Shown piece after piece: positions 32,130-38,692 of a stretch of DNA of 38,692 bases. Below the pieces are notes generated by a model that was given only the letters and a program-made list of their open reading frames with translations, had not been told where the DNA came from and made no database searches. The stretch covers positions 1 through 38,692 of the forward strand of contig JACQCT010000024.1 in the NCBI GenBank assembly GCA_016201435.1. Reading direction: 5' to 3'. The position numbers and the translations under genes are program-made. The stretch's first letter is position 1; each line of letters begins with the position of its first letter. This DNA comes from Nitrososphaerota archaeon (lineage in GTDB: Archaea; Thermoproteota; Nitrososphaeria; Nitrososphaerales; Nitrosopumilaceae).

Positions 32130-33130
32130 GCTCTTAGTCTCCTGATTTTTTCTCGTTCTTTTTTTCTGTTGTATCCATTACTTTCTTCTCTGAGTTCTTT
32201 TCCAGTATAGGATAGAAACACGTCGTCAAGAGTAGGTTTGGTAAGTGTAATGGATTCTATTTTTATTCCAAGTTTTCCAGCAATTTCAAATATTTTTGGT
32301 GTCACTTGATTACCACTTGGAGAAAAAATTGTAACCTCATATCCATCAGCAGCGACATCTTTTACAAGAGGCATTTTTTTTAATTCAGAAAGTAAATCGC
32401 CAAGTTTAAGATCAGAGTCGACTTCAAAGACCACAACTTCGTTTCCAAGTGCGTTTTTGAGCGATTTTGGAGAATCTGTCACCTTAATTTTTCCATGGTC
32501 AATTATGGAAATATTGTCACAGAGTTTGTCGGCTTCCTCCATGTAATGAGTAGTAAGAAAAATAGATATGCCAAACTCTTTGTGAATTTTCCTTATGTAA
32601 TCCCAAATCTTGTATCTTGTTTGTATGTCCAGCCCCAAAGTGGGTTCGTCCAAGAAAAGAATTTTTGGTCGATGTAACAACCCTCCCACAATGTCAAGTC
32701 TTTTTCTCATACCGCCCGAATATGTTACCACGGCGTCATGTTGCCTATCTGATAGTTCTACAAGGTTTAGAATTTCATCAATTCGTTCATTGACAGAATT
32801 TTTTGGGATATGATTTAATCTTGCTTGAAGTTGAAGATTTTCTCTTCCTGTCAGATACTCATCTACTGTAGAATCTTGTTGCACATAGCCAATGTTTTGC
32901 CGTACTTTTTTTGCTTGTGTCACTACATCAAAACCTGCAACATATGCAGTTCCAGATGTTGGTTTTAGCAATGTGGTTAGAATCATAATAGTAGTGCTTT
33001 TTCCAGCACCATTTGGTCCTAGAAATCCAAAGATTTCACCTTCCTCTATTTTGATTGAGATCTCATCAACTGCTTTGAGTCCATTTCCATAAACCTTTGA
33101 AAGTGATCTTGTTTCTACAGCATACAACAA
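32126..33130 (-). CDS. ABC-2 type transporter ATP-binding protein
   Basis: A DrrA/CcmA-type ATPase of about 334 residues. Walker A GPNGAGKSTT, signature YSGGMRKRLD, Walker B ILFLDEPTLGLD and the H-loop His in TTHYMEEAD are intact. The C-terminal DUF4162-like regulatory region ends ITLTKPTLDDVFLSYTG. A longer frame starts at 33178, but a TATA box lies at 33150-33158, about 25 nt before the TTG pair at 33130/33127, and LLYAVETRSL is the usual domain start, so I use 33130. Coupled to the permease. Confidence 0.93.
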   Translation of the reverse strand: MLYAVETRSLSKVYGNGLKAVDEISIKIEEGEIFGFLGPNGAGKSTTIMILTTLLKPTSGTAYVAGFDVVTQAKKVRQNIGYVQQDSTVDEYLTGRENLQLQARLNHIPKNSVNERIDEILNLVELSDRQHDAVVTYSGGMRKRLDIVGGLLHRPKILFLDEPTLGLDIQTRYKIWDYIRKIHKEFGISIFLTTHYMEEADKLCDNISIIDHGKIKVTDSPKSLKNALGNEVVVFEVDSDLKLGDLLSELKKMPLVKDVAADGYEVTIFSPSGNQVTPKIFEIAGKLGIKIESITLTKPTLDDVFLSYTGKELREESNGYNRKKEREKIRRLRA

Positions 33131-33148
33131 TGACCAAATAATTTTTGG

Positions 33149-33159
33149 ATTATAAATTG
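33149..33159 (-). promoter_or_regulatory. TATA box of the ABC exporter operon
   Basis: The minus strand reads AATTTATAATCC about 25 nt before the TTG start at 33130/33127. It lies inside the longest possible reading frame, which argues that the frame's upstream part is untranslated. Confidence 0.55.
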
Positions 33160-33222
33160 GTACTACCAATTTAGCCAATATTTGCTACATGAACAATGTA
33201 AAGCGCCTTAAAGCAAAAATAA

Positions 33223-33675
33223 TTAATGAGATTTCTTGTAGTCGTCTTTTGCTAGTTTAAGAATGACTTTTTCTCCAATTCCCCATATTTCAGATTTTGA
33301 AAAAATTCTTGAGCCAGTCAACCCTTCTGATACTTCGATTGATTCAATTTCGTTGCTATTTTGGTTTTTATTTATTTTTTTTATCTTACCTATTTTGTGG
33401 CCATCAATATCAACTACAGAGCTATCCTTCCGCAATGGCGCAGTTCCAAGTAAAACAGATTCATTTGTGAATCTGTCAATATGACCACGTGGTAAAAAGT
33501 AGTCCTTGTGGAATCCTTCATGGACTGTAATTCCAGTCACCTGTAACGTATCACAGTCAATTTGCACATGCTTTACCTTTCCATATTCAATTCCTTCTCT
33601 ATCAATTACTTTTGTTCCTCTGAATTCATCTGCATTTAGTTGGTTATCGTCTCTTCCTTGTAATTCAGTGGTCAT
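33223..33675 (-). CDS. PRC-barrel domain protein
   Basis: 150 residues from the ATG at 33675 (a TTG four codons earlier is less likely). Two PRC-barrel halves are visible: GTKVIDREGIEYGKVKHVQI (about 20-39) and the second around VVDIDGHKIGKIKKI, each followed by a strand-rich segment. PRC barrels bind RNA, metal or protein partners and occur in RimM, photosynthetic reaction centre H subunits and many small archaeal proteins; the partner here is unknown. No membrane segments. It is separated by 93 nt from the ABC operon on the same strand. Confidence 0.83.
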   Translation of the reverse strand: MTTELQGRDDNQLNADEFRGTKVIDREGIEYGKVKHVQIDCDTLQVTGITVHEGFHKDYFLPRGHIDRFTNESVLLGTAPLRKDSSVVDIDGHKIGKIKKINKNQNSNEIESIEVSEGLTGSRIFSKSEIWGIGEKVILKLAKDDYKKSH

Positions 33676-33762
33676 GCCTAAGATCAATTATTTTGATTTA
33701 TTGAATCAAGTATCAGAGTTTTCAATCCAAGTGGTTAAATTCTTTAGAACAAAACAAATCCC

Positions 33763-34086
33763 ATGAAGCCACAAGAAGTAACCTTCAAGGCAATACTAAT
33801 CACAATGGGAAGAAAGACCGGTACGGAGCATGCTGTAGAATTAAAAGCGGTCTTTTATGATAACAAATTCTATTTTTCAAGGAGAAATTCTCAAAGTGAT
33901 TGGTTAAAAAACTCACTTGCCAATCCTCAGGTAAGGATACAATATGATGATACTATATTTTCTGGAATTGCATCATTGGTAACTGATGAAAACTTGGCAA
34001 AAAAAATCTCACAACTAAAATATTCCGATAAGAGATCTGAGGAATCAAGAGTTGTTTTAGAGGTTACGTTACATGAACAATTGTAG
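33763..34086 (+). CDS. DUF385/deazaflavin-dependent nitroreductase-like protein
   Basis: A 107-residue single split beta-barrel. The opening ILITMGRKTGTEHAVELKAV and the region SQSDWLKNSLANPQVRIQYDD match the F420-dependent nitroreductase family (Ddn/DUF385) and related FMN-binding split barrels. It may bind F420, which thaumarchaea make, or FMN. Substrate unknown. A GTTAAATTC element sits about 28 nt before the ATG, fitting a leaderless start. Its 3' end overlaps the convergent gene by 23 bases. Confidence 0.8.
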   Translation: MKPQEVTFKAILITMGRKTGTEHAVELKAVFYDNKFYFSRRNSQSDWLKNSLANPQVRIQYDDTIFSGIASLVTDENLAKKISQLKYSDKRSEESRVVLEVTLHEQL

Positions 34087-34708
34087 TTACACCACGCCGT
34101 TCATGCTCTTGACCTTCACTCATTTCAGATACAATAACTGTAAATGAGATTATGTCACGTGGTTTGCACTCTTGTGCATTCATCTTCAAATGCAGATCAA
34201 GCAAATCAAATTCTTGGCCTTCTACAATATGGGATTCATCTATTGAAACAGTAGTAGTTGAACTAATCAAAAAACGTCTGTCCTTTTGGTGCCAACCAAG
34301 TTTGACTTTGTATCCCTCTCGACCTACTGCTTTAACATTAATGTCTATTATTCCTGATTTTGCTAACGTATAGCCAGACGAATTATTTACAAAGACACCG
34401 ATTTGAAAAGGATTACCTGCTGTGTTTTCTGCCATTTTCTGAATTCCATCATTCATCACTACATCTACCCCTTTTATTGTCGTAGCTACTTTGGCAAGCC
34501 ATTCGTTTGTTCGTTCTACAGTAGCAAGTATTCTATCACGTCTTTTTTTGTCCTCCTCAGGAGGAAGTTTGTAGTAATCCACCCATGCAAGATAATCATT
34601 ACTGATATCTTTGATGAACTGGATACATGTTACCTTGTAGTCATCTACACTGGATGCTCTCTCTGAGCCTTCATCATAAGGAAGACTATCTTTGTCTAAT
34701 GGAAGCAT
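34064..34708 (-). CDS. Hypothetical protein (about 214 aa)
   Basis: The N-terminal half (about 20-100) is helical (QFIKDISNDYLAWVDYYKLP). The C-terminal half is beta-rich with VFVNNSSGYTLAKSGIIDI and SFTVIVSEMSEGQEHERRGV. There is no signal peptide or known motif. I chose the ATG at 34708 over a frame beginning at 34756 because a GTTTATTTAC element lies about 30 nt upstream of it. It overlaps the convergent DUF385 gene. It resembles secreted-type beta-sandwiches but lacks export signals. I do not recognise it. Confidence 0.6.
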   Translation of the reverse strand: MLPLDKDSLPYDEGSERASSVDDYKVTCIQFIKDISNDYLAWVDYYKLPPEEDKKRRDRILATVERTNEWLAKVATTIKGVDVVMNDGIQKMAENTAGNPFQIGVFVNNSSGYTLAKSGIIDINVKAVGREGYKVKLGWHQKDRRFLISSTTTVSIDESHIVEGQEFDLLDLHLKMNAQECKPRDIISFTVIVSEMSEGQEHERRGVTTIVHVT

Positions 34709-34742
34709 GTTTTTTATTAAAATGCCTTGTAAATAAACCCAA

Positions 34743-34753
34743 TAAATATATGA
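34743..34753 (+). promoter_or_regulatory. TATA box of the 34775 gene
   Basis: TAAATATATGAC, centred about 27 nt before the GTG start at 34775, again implies a leaderless message with a non-ATG start. Confidence 0.5.
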
Positions 34754-34774
34754 CAAAAATTTTAATTTTTAATT

Positions 34775-35281
34775 GTGAGCTTTTCAGCTATTATACAAGA
34801 TCTCCAAAATGAATTAAATTCAAACATGCCGCAAATAAGATTTCTTTTAAAAAAATCTCCCGCACTTGCATTTACCACAATAAATGAGATCTCAGCAAAA
34901 GTAGGAAAAAAGTACGATCTATTACTTTCGATAAATTTTCCAGAACGAGGAAAGATAGAAGATTTCGAGTCCTATGGAACAGAAAACGTAGGCATGGTAA
35001 TTGACAGATTCAGAAAGACATTTCCAATTCAAAGGGAATTGATAAAAACTAAAGCTTCTGAAATTTTTGGCAATATTCAAGTTCAAGATGCATACATGTA
35101 TGAAGGAAAAGAAGGAGTAAGAGTTGTTTTAGATTCCGGAAGATTAGACATCTTACCAGCATCATTACACATATGGAGCAAGTTTGATGGAAAGATTATA
35201 GAATTTTGTGATTGGCTTTTGTCAAACTGTTATCAACTGAAACCTGGTGTCAAAGGCGCAGAAAGTGAAGTAAGTTCATAA
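34775..35281 (+). CDS. Hypothetical protein (168 aa)
   Basis: A soluble alpha/beta protein starting with GTG. Segments include LLKKSPALAFTTINEISAKV, KKYDLLLSINFPERGKIEDF and GVRVVLDSGRLDILPASLHIW. There are no cysteine pairs, metal motifs or membrane helices. I do not recognise a family. Its 3' end overlaps the convergent membrane-anchored gene by 49 bases, an unusually long overlap, though both reading frames look protein-like to the end. Confidence 0.6.
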   Translation: MSFSAIIQDLQNELNSNMPQIRFLLKKSPALAFTTINEISAKVGKKYDLLLSINFPERGKIEDFESYGTENVGMVIDRFRKTFPIQRELIKTKASEIFGNIQVQDAYMYEGKEGVRVVLDSGRLDILPASLHIWSKFDGKIIEFCDWLLSNCYQLKPGVKGAESEVSS

Positions 35282-35907
35282 GAATATTGAAGATTTCCAG
35301 AAAGATCGTATACTTCGGCTTTTACTGGAAGAGGTAAATTGTCTACTACCCAGAGTTTGTTTTCCTTTTGACCTTCTTTATATGAAATGATGTATGAGTC
35401 AAGAGAACCAAATTTGAGTGAGACTTTGCTATAGTTTGTTACTTTAATTTCTTCTTGAATATCATGAATGTACATATCGCCCCACGTTGCTCCTTTTACC
35501 AGATATTTATTTTCAATTGCAAGATCTCTGATTGAAAAAACTGTTGAATCCAATATGGTAAAAAACGGTTTTGCATTATCTGAGACTTGATTGAAATTAT
35601 AAACTATGTTTACTGGAACTGTTTGGTTTATCTCTTCGTTTGTATTTGGATTTATCTGAACAAAAAGAGTTTGATTTCCGGGATTTGTGCTAGGTAAAAA
35701 TTCTATCCTTGCAGAAAATTTTGTAGTATTTGTTGAAATATCATATCGCATCACTGGATTGTATTGAGCTCCTTTTCCTATATGCCACTGACTAGCTTCA
35801 CGTGGAACAACCTCGCCATTTTGTGTTCCTGCAAAATATGTAAACCAGAGTATTCCTATTACACTTGCAGCTATAACACATATCCCAAGCATTAGCTTGA
35901 TTGCCAT
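35233..35907 (-). CDS. Membrane-anchored extracellular protein (hypothetical)
   Basis: 224 residues: an N-terminal anchor or signal helix (MLGICVIAASVIGILWFTYF), then a beta-rich extracellular domain. The C-terminal region, NKLWVVDNLPLPVKAEVYD followed by QYSYELT, closely resembles a segment of the next protein (KIWVVTSMPFPVKAAVYAD then QYVIEL), so the two share a module. It starts 25 nt after that gene on the same strand and may be cotranscribed. Function unknown; probably surface-exposed. Confidence 0.7.
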   Translation of the reverse strand: MAIKLMLGICVIAASVIGILWFTYFAGTQNGEVVPREASQWHIGKGAQYNPVMRYDISTNTTKFSARIEFLPSTNPGNQTLFVQINPNTNEEINQTVPVNIVYNFNQVSDNAKPFFTILDSTVFSIRDLAIENKYLVKGATWGDMYIHDIQEEIKVTNYSKVSLKFGSLDSYIISYKEGQKENKLWVVDNLPLPVKAEVYDLSGNLQYSYELTSLSAPLTPGFS

Positions 35908-35932
35908 TTACTATCAACCTGTGTTTCTCAGT

Positions 35933-37153
35933 CTAAAATTTAAGATTAGAAAAGTTTGTCTTAAATCTTGTAAATAGAATAACCATTGATACAACTAGAG
36001 CCATAATCATTATAGCGCTGACTGGAAATTCCGGAACAGCAAGCGGAGGTGCTGTTGTAACATCGACTTTGATTAGTCCAGATAATGTATTATCGGGAAC
36101 TGTATTTTCTGGTCCGGTACCAGCAGCATTTATGATATAATGAGTAGTTGGAGAAGGTTCTTTTATCAAAATAGTTCTAAAATCACTTCCCACTGGTGCA
36201 AATAGATAGTTTTTACCAATGTCTTCCGCAACTGAACCAATTTTTTTTCCTTGATCATCTACAGTATAGATGTCATATTGAACATTTCCAATTTTCTGGT
36301 TTGGATCATAGTTTTGTTCAAAGTATATTGACCATTGAACTGGACATCCTTGATGTGGAACTGCTGGGGTATACCTATATTCAATAATCATGGAATTTGT
36401 ATCAGTATTTATGGAATTGTGAACTGCAGATGTGTCATCAGTAGGGCATGTTGCTCCTGCAGCTAAAAGTGTAGATTGTACATTTAGGAATGGAGGTGGC
36501 GTTTGACTATTTCCTGTTTCTAATAATTCTATAACATATTGAGGCGGAGGTGTTCCTTGTGAAATTTGTGTAACATCTGCATATACTGCTGCTTTTACTG
36601 GAAATGGCATGCTAGTCACTACCCAGATTTTATTGTCTACACCTTTGTGCCAACCTACTACCCATGCTTTGTATGTACCAGCTTGTACAGTTACTTGTTC
36701 TTGATCAACAGGTGCAACTGATTGACCACCAACTGATCCTGTTCTACCCCATGCAGGAGAGGGAAGATCCTTGGGATCGGCAGATGTTGCAAATGCATCA
36801 AGCCAAATTATTGTATTTCTGTAAACATTAGTATAATCCGCAATATTTGGATCAGAGTATGTAGGATCTGGTGTTACCATTCCAAATACTGTATGACCTT
36901 TTTGGATATTGTTTCCATCAATAGCAACAAATTGCACATTATAACCACTACCATCACTAGTCTTATTCTGAATCCAAAAGTCAAGCTCTATTTGAGTACA
37001 GTTATGCCAGTCGGTAAAGCATGTATGGTATCTGTAATAATCTCCTACTTTGAGTCCCTCACCAGGATACCAACTCTCAGCAAATGCAGCATGCAACCCA
37101 AACGGGATTAAAAATAAACCGGCAGAAAATGCTAAAAGAAAATACTTTTGCAT
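35933..37153 (-). CDS. Secreted protein with PEFP-type C-terminal anchor
   Basis: 406 residues. The signal peptide is MQKYFLLAFSAGLFLIPFGL, ending AAFA-ESW. A large extracellular domain (about 27-370) has a few cysteines and the motif YRYHTCFTDWHNCT. The end is VPEFPVSAIMIMALVVSMVI then a basic tail, i.e. a PEF-CTERM-like tripartite sorting signal used by archaeosortase-type enzymes, common on thaumarchaeal exoproteins. I chose the ATG at 37153 because it begins the signal peptide and has an AT-rich TTTAACTATAGG about 27 nt upstream. It shares a module with the following gene. Confidence 0.82.
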   Translation of the reverse strand: MQKYFLLAFSAGLFLIPFGLHAAFAESWYPGEGLKVGDYYRYHTCFTDWHNCTQIELDFWIQNKTSDGSGYNVQFVAIDGNNIQKGHTVFGMVTPDPTYSDPNIADYTNVYRNTIIWLDAFATSADPKDLPSPAWGRTGSVGGQSVAPVDQEQVTVQAGTYKAWVVGWHKGVDNKIWVVTSMPFPVKAAVYADVTQISQGTPPPQYVIELLETGNSQTPPPFLNVQSTLLAAGATCPTDDTSAVHNSINTDTNSMIIEYRYTPAVPHQGCPVQWSIYFEQNYDPNQKIGNVQYDIYTVDDQGKKIGSVAEDIGKNYLFAPVGSDFRTILIKEPSPTTHYIINAAGTGPENTVPDNTLSGLIKVDVTTAPPLAVPEFPVSAIMIMALVVSMVILFTRFKTNFSNLKF

Positions 37154-37227
37154 TGGCTGTATAAGAAAAAATCCTATAGTTAAATCTTTCAAATAGGCAA
37201 ATATAATGGCACAATATTATTTTGAGT

Positions 37228-37398
37228 ATGTGCGAATGTGAAAAGGTACACATGTACGAAGTTGACTTCAAGTTAGATGGAATGGTTGTTGTACCAACGC
37301 ATAAAAATTGTGGAGTCGCCCTAAATGAAAAGCAGGTAGACAAATTCCAAAAAGAATTGGTAAAAACATGGGGCTTTCAGGAAGAAGAGGAAAAGTAA
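37228..37398 (+). CDS. Small acidic Cys-containing protein (56 aa)
   Basis: ATG 37228 to TAA 37398 encodes 56 residues that open MCECEKVHMYEVDFKLDGMV and end in an acidic QEEEEK tail. C-x-C at the N-terminus, a later Cys and two His suggest metal binding. A CAAATATAATGG element about 25 nt upstream fits a leaderless start. It converges with the cysteine-rich gene at 37439. The opposite-strand frame over this stretch is not protein-like. Confidence 0.65.
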   Translation: MCECEKVHMYEVDFKLDGMVVVPTHKNCGVALNEKQVDKFQKELVKTWGFQEEEEK

Positions 37399-37438
37399 CT
37401 CTAGTATCTTAAAAATAAAAGAAAAAGGAGTTCTATGT

Positions 37439-37582
37439 CTATCGGAATGTAGCTACCTGAGTCTTACAGGTTGATTGTTTGCAAGTACAATTAGCATCAC
37501 AATAGCATTCTCCTTGCAGTTGGCAATCGCATTCTACTTTATTATCTGCGGAAGATTCGCATCCGCATGCTGCATCTGTCAT
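37439..37582 (-). CDS. Metallothionein-like cysteine-rich miniprotein (47 aa)
   Basis: ATG 37582 to TAG 37439 gives 47 residues with nine cysteines: C-x-C at 6/8, 18/20, 26/28 and 32/34, plus Cys39. There are no aromatic residues except Tyr27 and Phe46. The composition (19% Cys, acidic and small residues, no hydrophobic core) is that of metallothioneins and related Zn/Cu(I)-thiolate proteins, though the spacing does not match a family I can name. A CCTTTAAAACC element about 26 nt upstream and a GGAG before the ATG mark a real gene. A metal-buffering role is inference. Confidence 0.72.
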   Translation of the reverse strand: MTDAACGCESSADNKVECDCQLQGECYCDANCTCKQSTCKTQVATFR

Positions 37583-37654
37583 AACTGGGATTTCTCCTAC
37601 AGGGTTTTAAAGGTTGTCAAAGATTCCACAAATTGGAAAACAGTGTTATGGACT

Positions 37655-38536
37655 TCAATTTTTTATGGAAGTTAGAAGATCGTTTGTTGTTTTTAAGAGA
37701 ATTGTCGCTTGGCGCTCAACTACCAACGGATCACTTTCTGTATCAAGAGCAATTTTGAGCAAATGTGCATATTCCAAGTTACGGTGCAATGTCTCCTTTG
37801 TTTTAATTACATTATTTCGATTTATGTAACCAAGGTAAAAGTAACAATCTGAAAGAAGCGAGTTTTGTACTAGATAATCATATTTTTGTTGAATTATTTT
37901 TGAATGATTATTTTTTTCCACCATATCAGAAAAACCAACAGTAGATTTTACCATCCTTGAAAGAAGTGATGTTGATGCTCTTTCTATTCCAAGACATTGA
38001 TGCACAGCTGAAAAGTTCTGGTTTATCTTATTTTTATCAAATCCACGAATTATTTCCAGCATGTGAGTTGGACTAGGTCGCTTTGAATTTATCAAGAATA
38101 TAGCATCTGCAAGAAAATAAGCAGCACATTTTATCCAAACATCTGCCAAAGGATCTGATGATTTAACAAGTTCTTTTGCTTTTGCTGCATAGACACCTGC
38201 ATCTACAAGACAATTTTGTACATATGAATTTGAAATTTGTTTACTCTTTGTTTTTATCTTTGTTAGAAACATTCTAAGATTCCATTGTTCATCTATCAAA
38301 ACTTTCATGTCTTCTAACTGTTTCAAAACACCAACATTAGTTTCAGAGAATGACCCATGATGTAATTTTATCATATTTCCATCTATTTCATGTACAGATG
38401 GTTCATCTTGTTTGTTATCAAACACCGTAATATTATACTCACAACACTGAAAATTAGTACCATTATTTCTACATCCACCCAGTCCTACTGGAAAATTGGA
38501 AAGTGAAAGTTTTTCAGTTAGAATTTTTAAATCCAT
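37655..38536 (-). CDS. Hypothetical helical protein (293 aa)
   Basis: A mostly helical soluble protein. The N-terminus contains GGCRNNGTNFQCCEYNITVFD, with three cysteines. The rest consists of long helices (YAAKAKELVKSSDPLADVWI, AYFLADAIFLINSKRPSP). There is no signal peptide, membrane segment or known motif. The HEID and LHHGSF segments are possible metal ligands. I do not recognise a family; similar proteins may be lineage-specific. It begins near the AT-rich region before tRNA-Glu and has a plain ATG. Confidence 0.65.
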   Translation of the reverse strand: MDLKILTEKLSLSNFPVGLGGCRNNGTNFQCCEYNITVFDNKQDEPSVHEIDGNMIKLHHGSFSETNVGVLKQLEDMKVLIDEQWNLRMFLTKIKTKSKQISNSYVQNCLVDAGVYAAKAKELVKSSDPLADVWIKCAAYFLADAIFLINSKRPSPTHMLEIIRGFDKNKINQNFSAVHQCLGIERASTSLLSRMVKSTVGFSDMVEKNNHSKIIQQKYDYLVQNSLLSDCYFYLGYINRNNVIKTKETLHRNLEYAHLLKIALDTESDPLVVERQATILLKTTNDLLTSIKN

Positions 38537-38647
38537 GTAAATTTCATTTTAATTTTTTGCTATAAAGGATCTAAGCTGTTAAAGTTTACAAATTTATTCA
38601 ATGACAAAACATTCCTTTAAATTGCTATTCTTTATGGTTTTTAGCAA

Positions 38648-38692
38648 GCTCCTGTGGTGTAGTCCGGCTAAGCATACCGCCCTCTCAAGGCG
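38648..38692 (+). tRNA. tRNA-Glu (anticodon CTC), 5' part
   Basis: The 5' acceptor strand GCTCCTG starts at 38648, followed by GGTGTAGTCCGGCTAAGCAT (D arm of tRNA-Glu type). The anticodon stem CGCC (38678-38681) pairs with GGCG (38689-38692), enclosing the loop CTCTCAA with CTC at 38684-38686. The window ends here, so the T arm and 3' acceptor are missing. An AT-rich stretch with TTTAAATTGC lies about 30 nt upstream. Confidence 0.88.

Noticed and set aside
37077-37343. Minus-strand 88-codon frame
   Set aside because: Overlaps the start of the secreted-protein gene and the 56-residue plus-strand gene; composition is not protein-like.
1-38692. CRISPR array, prophage or replication origin
   Set aside because: No regularly spaced repeats, phage structural genes or origin-type repeats with cdc6/orc were seen.

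Overview
The window looks like chromosomal DNA of an AT-rich Nitrososphaerota (Thaumarchaeota) archaeon, most like the Nitrosopumilus/Nitrosotalea group. The evidence is a TFB-type initiation factor, an intron-bearing tRNA-Leu, TATA boxes about 25-30 nt upstream of start codons (leaderless messages), a siroheme-branch haem pathway (AhbA/AhbB domains), many small proteins of thaumarchaeal type, and a PEFP-type C-terminal membrane anchor. No amo or other nitrification gene is present, so the lineage is inferred from overall gene content.

Layout. 1-2.3 kb: the end of a TFB gene, then small or hypothetical genes, including two tandem paralogues. 2.4-3.9 kb: sufC, a peroxiredoxin and a zinc-binding miniprotein. 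4.0-5.2 kb: tRNA-Leu(CAA) with a 16-nt intron, a 40-residue C2H2-like zinc protein and an HD phosphohydrolase. 5.2-9.6 kb: haem cluster I (sirC-hemA-hemB-hypothetical on minus; a fused AhbA-AhbB siroheme decarboxylase on plus). 9.6-11.8 kb: a coupled minus-strand operon of a chlorite dismutase/HemQ-family protein, a DUF1802 protein and an aldo/keto reductase. 11.9-16.8 kb: small accessory genes (NitrOD5-like protein, transposase remnant, OB-fold protein, PAC2 protein, histone-H1-like basic protein). 16.8-19.2 kb: a degenerate PAP2 protein, phosphoglycerate kinase and a zinc-ribbon protein. 19.2-24.1 kb: Fe-S operon sufB-sufD-Rieske-sufS-sufU. 24.2-27.9 kb: haem cluster II hemL-hemC-cobA-hemD with 4-nt overlaps. 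28.0-31.3 kb: a frameshifted giant surface-protein gene (NHL propeller, HYR repeats, RTX-like tail). 31.4-33.1 kb: an ABC-2 exporter. 33.2-38.5 kb: PRC-barrel and DUF385-like proteins, hypotheticals, two related secreted proteins, a metallothionein-like miniprotein and a large hypothetical. The window ends inside tRNA-Glu(CTC).

How the genes work together. HemL, HemA, HemB, HemC, HemD, CobA/SumT and SirC run from glutamyl-tRNA to the sirohydrochlorin level, and the AhbA-AhbB fusion would take siroheme to didecarboxysiroheme. AhbC and AhbD are not in the window. A HemQ-like protein lies 2 kb away and could act late in haem formation; this is a hypothesis. SufBCDSU with a Rieske protein builds Fe-S clusters, although sufC sits about 20 kb from sufBD.

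The most notable points are: a probable ATA (or other non-standard) start of hemA that keeps the 4-nt overlap geometry; a 47-residue protein with nine cysteines and four CxC motifs; the repeat-associated frameshift in the surface protein; a PAP2 protein with all three catalytic motifs altered; and an archaeal H1-like basic protein. I found no CRISPR array, complete insertion sequence, prophage or clear replication origin.
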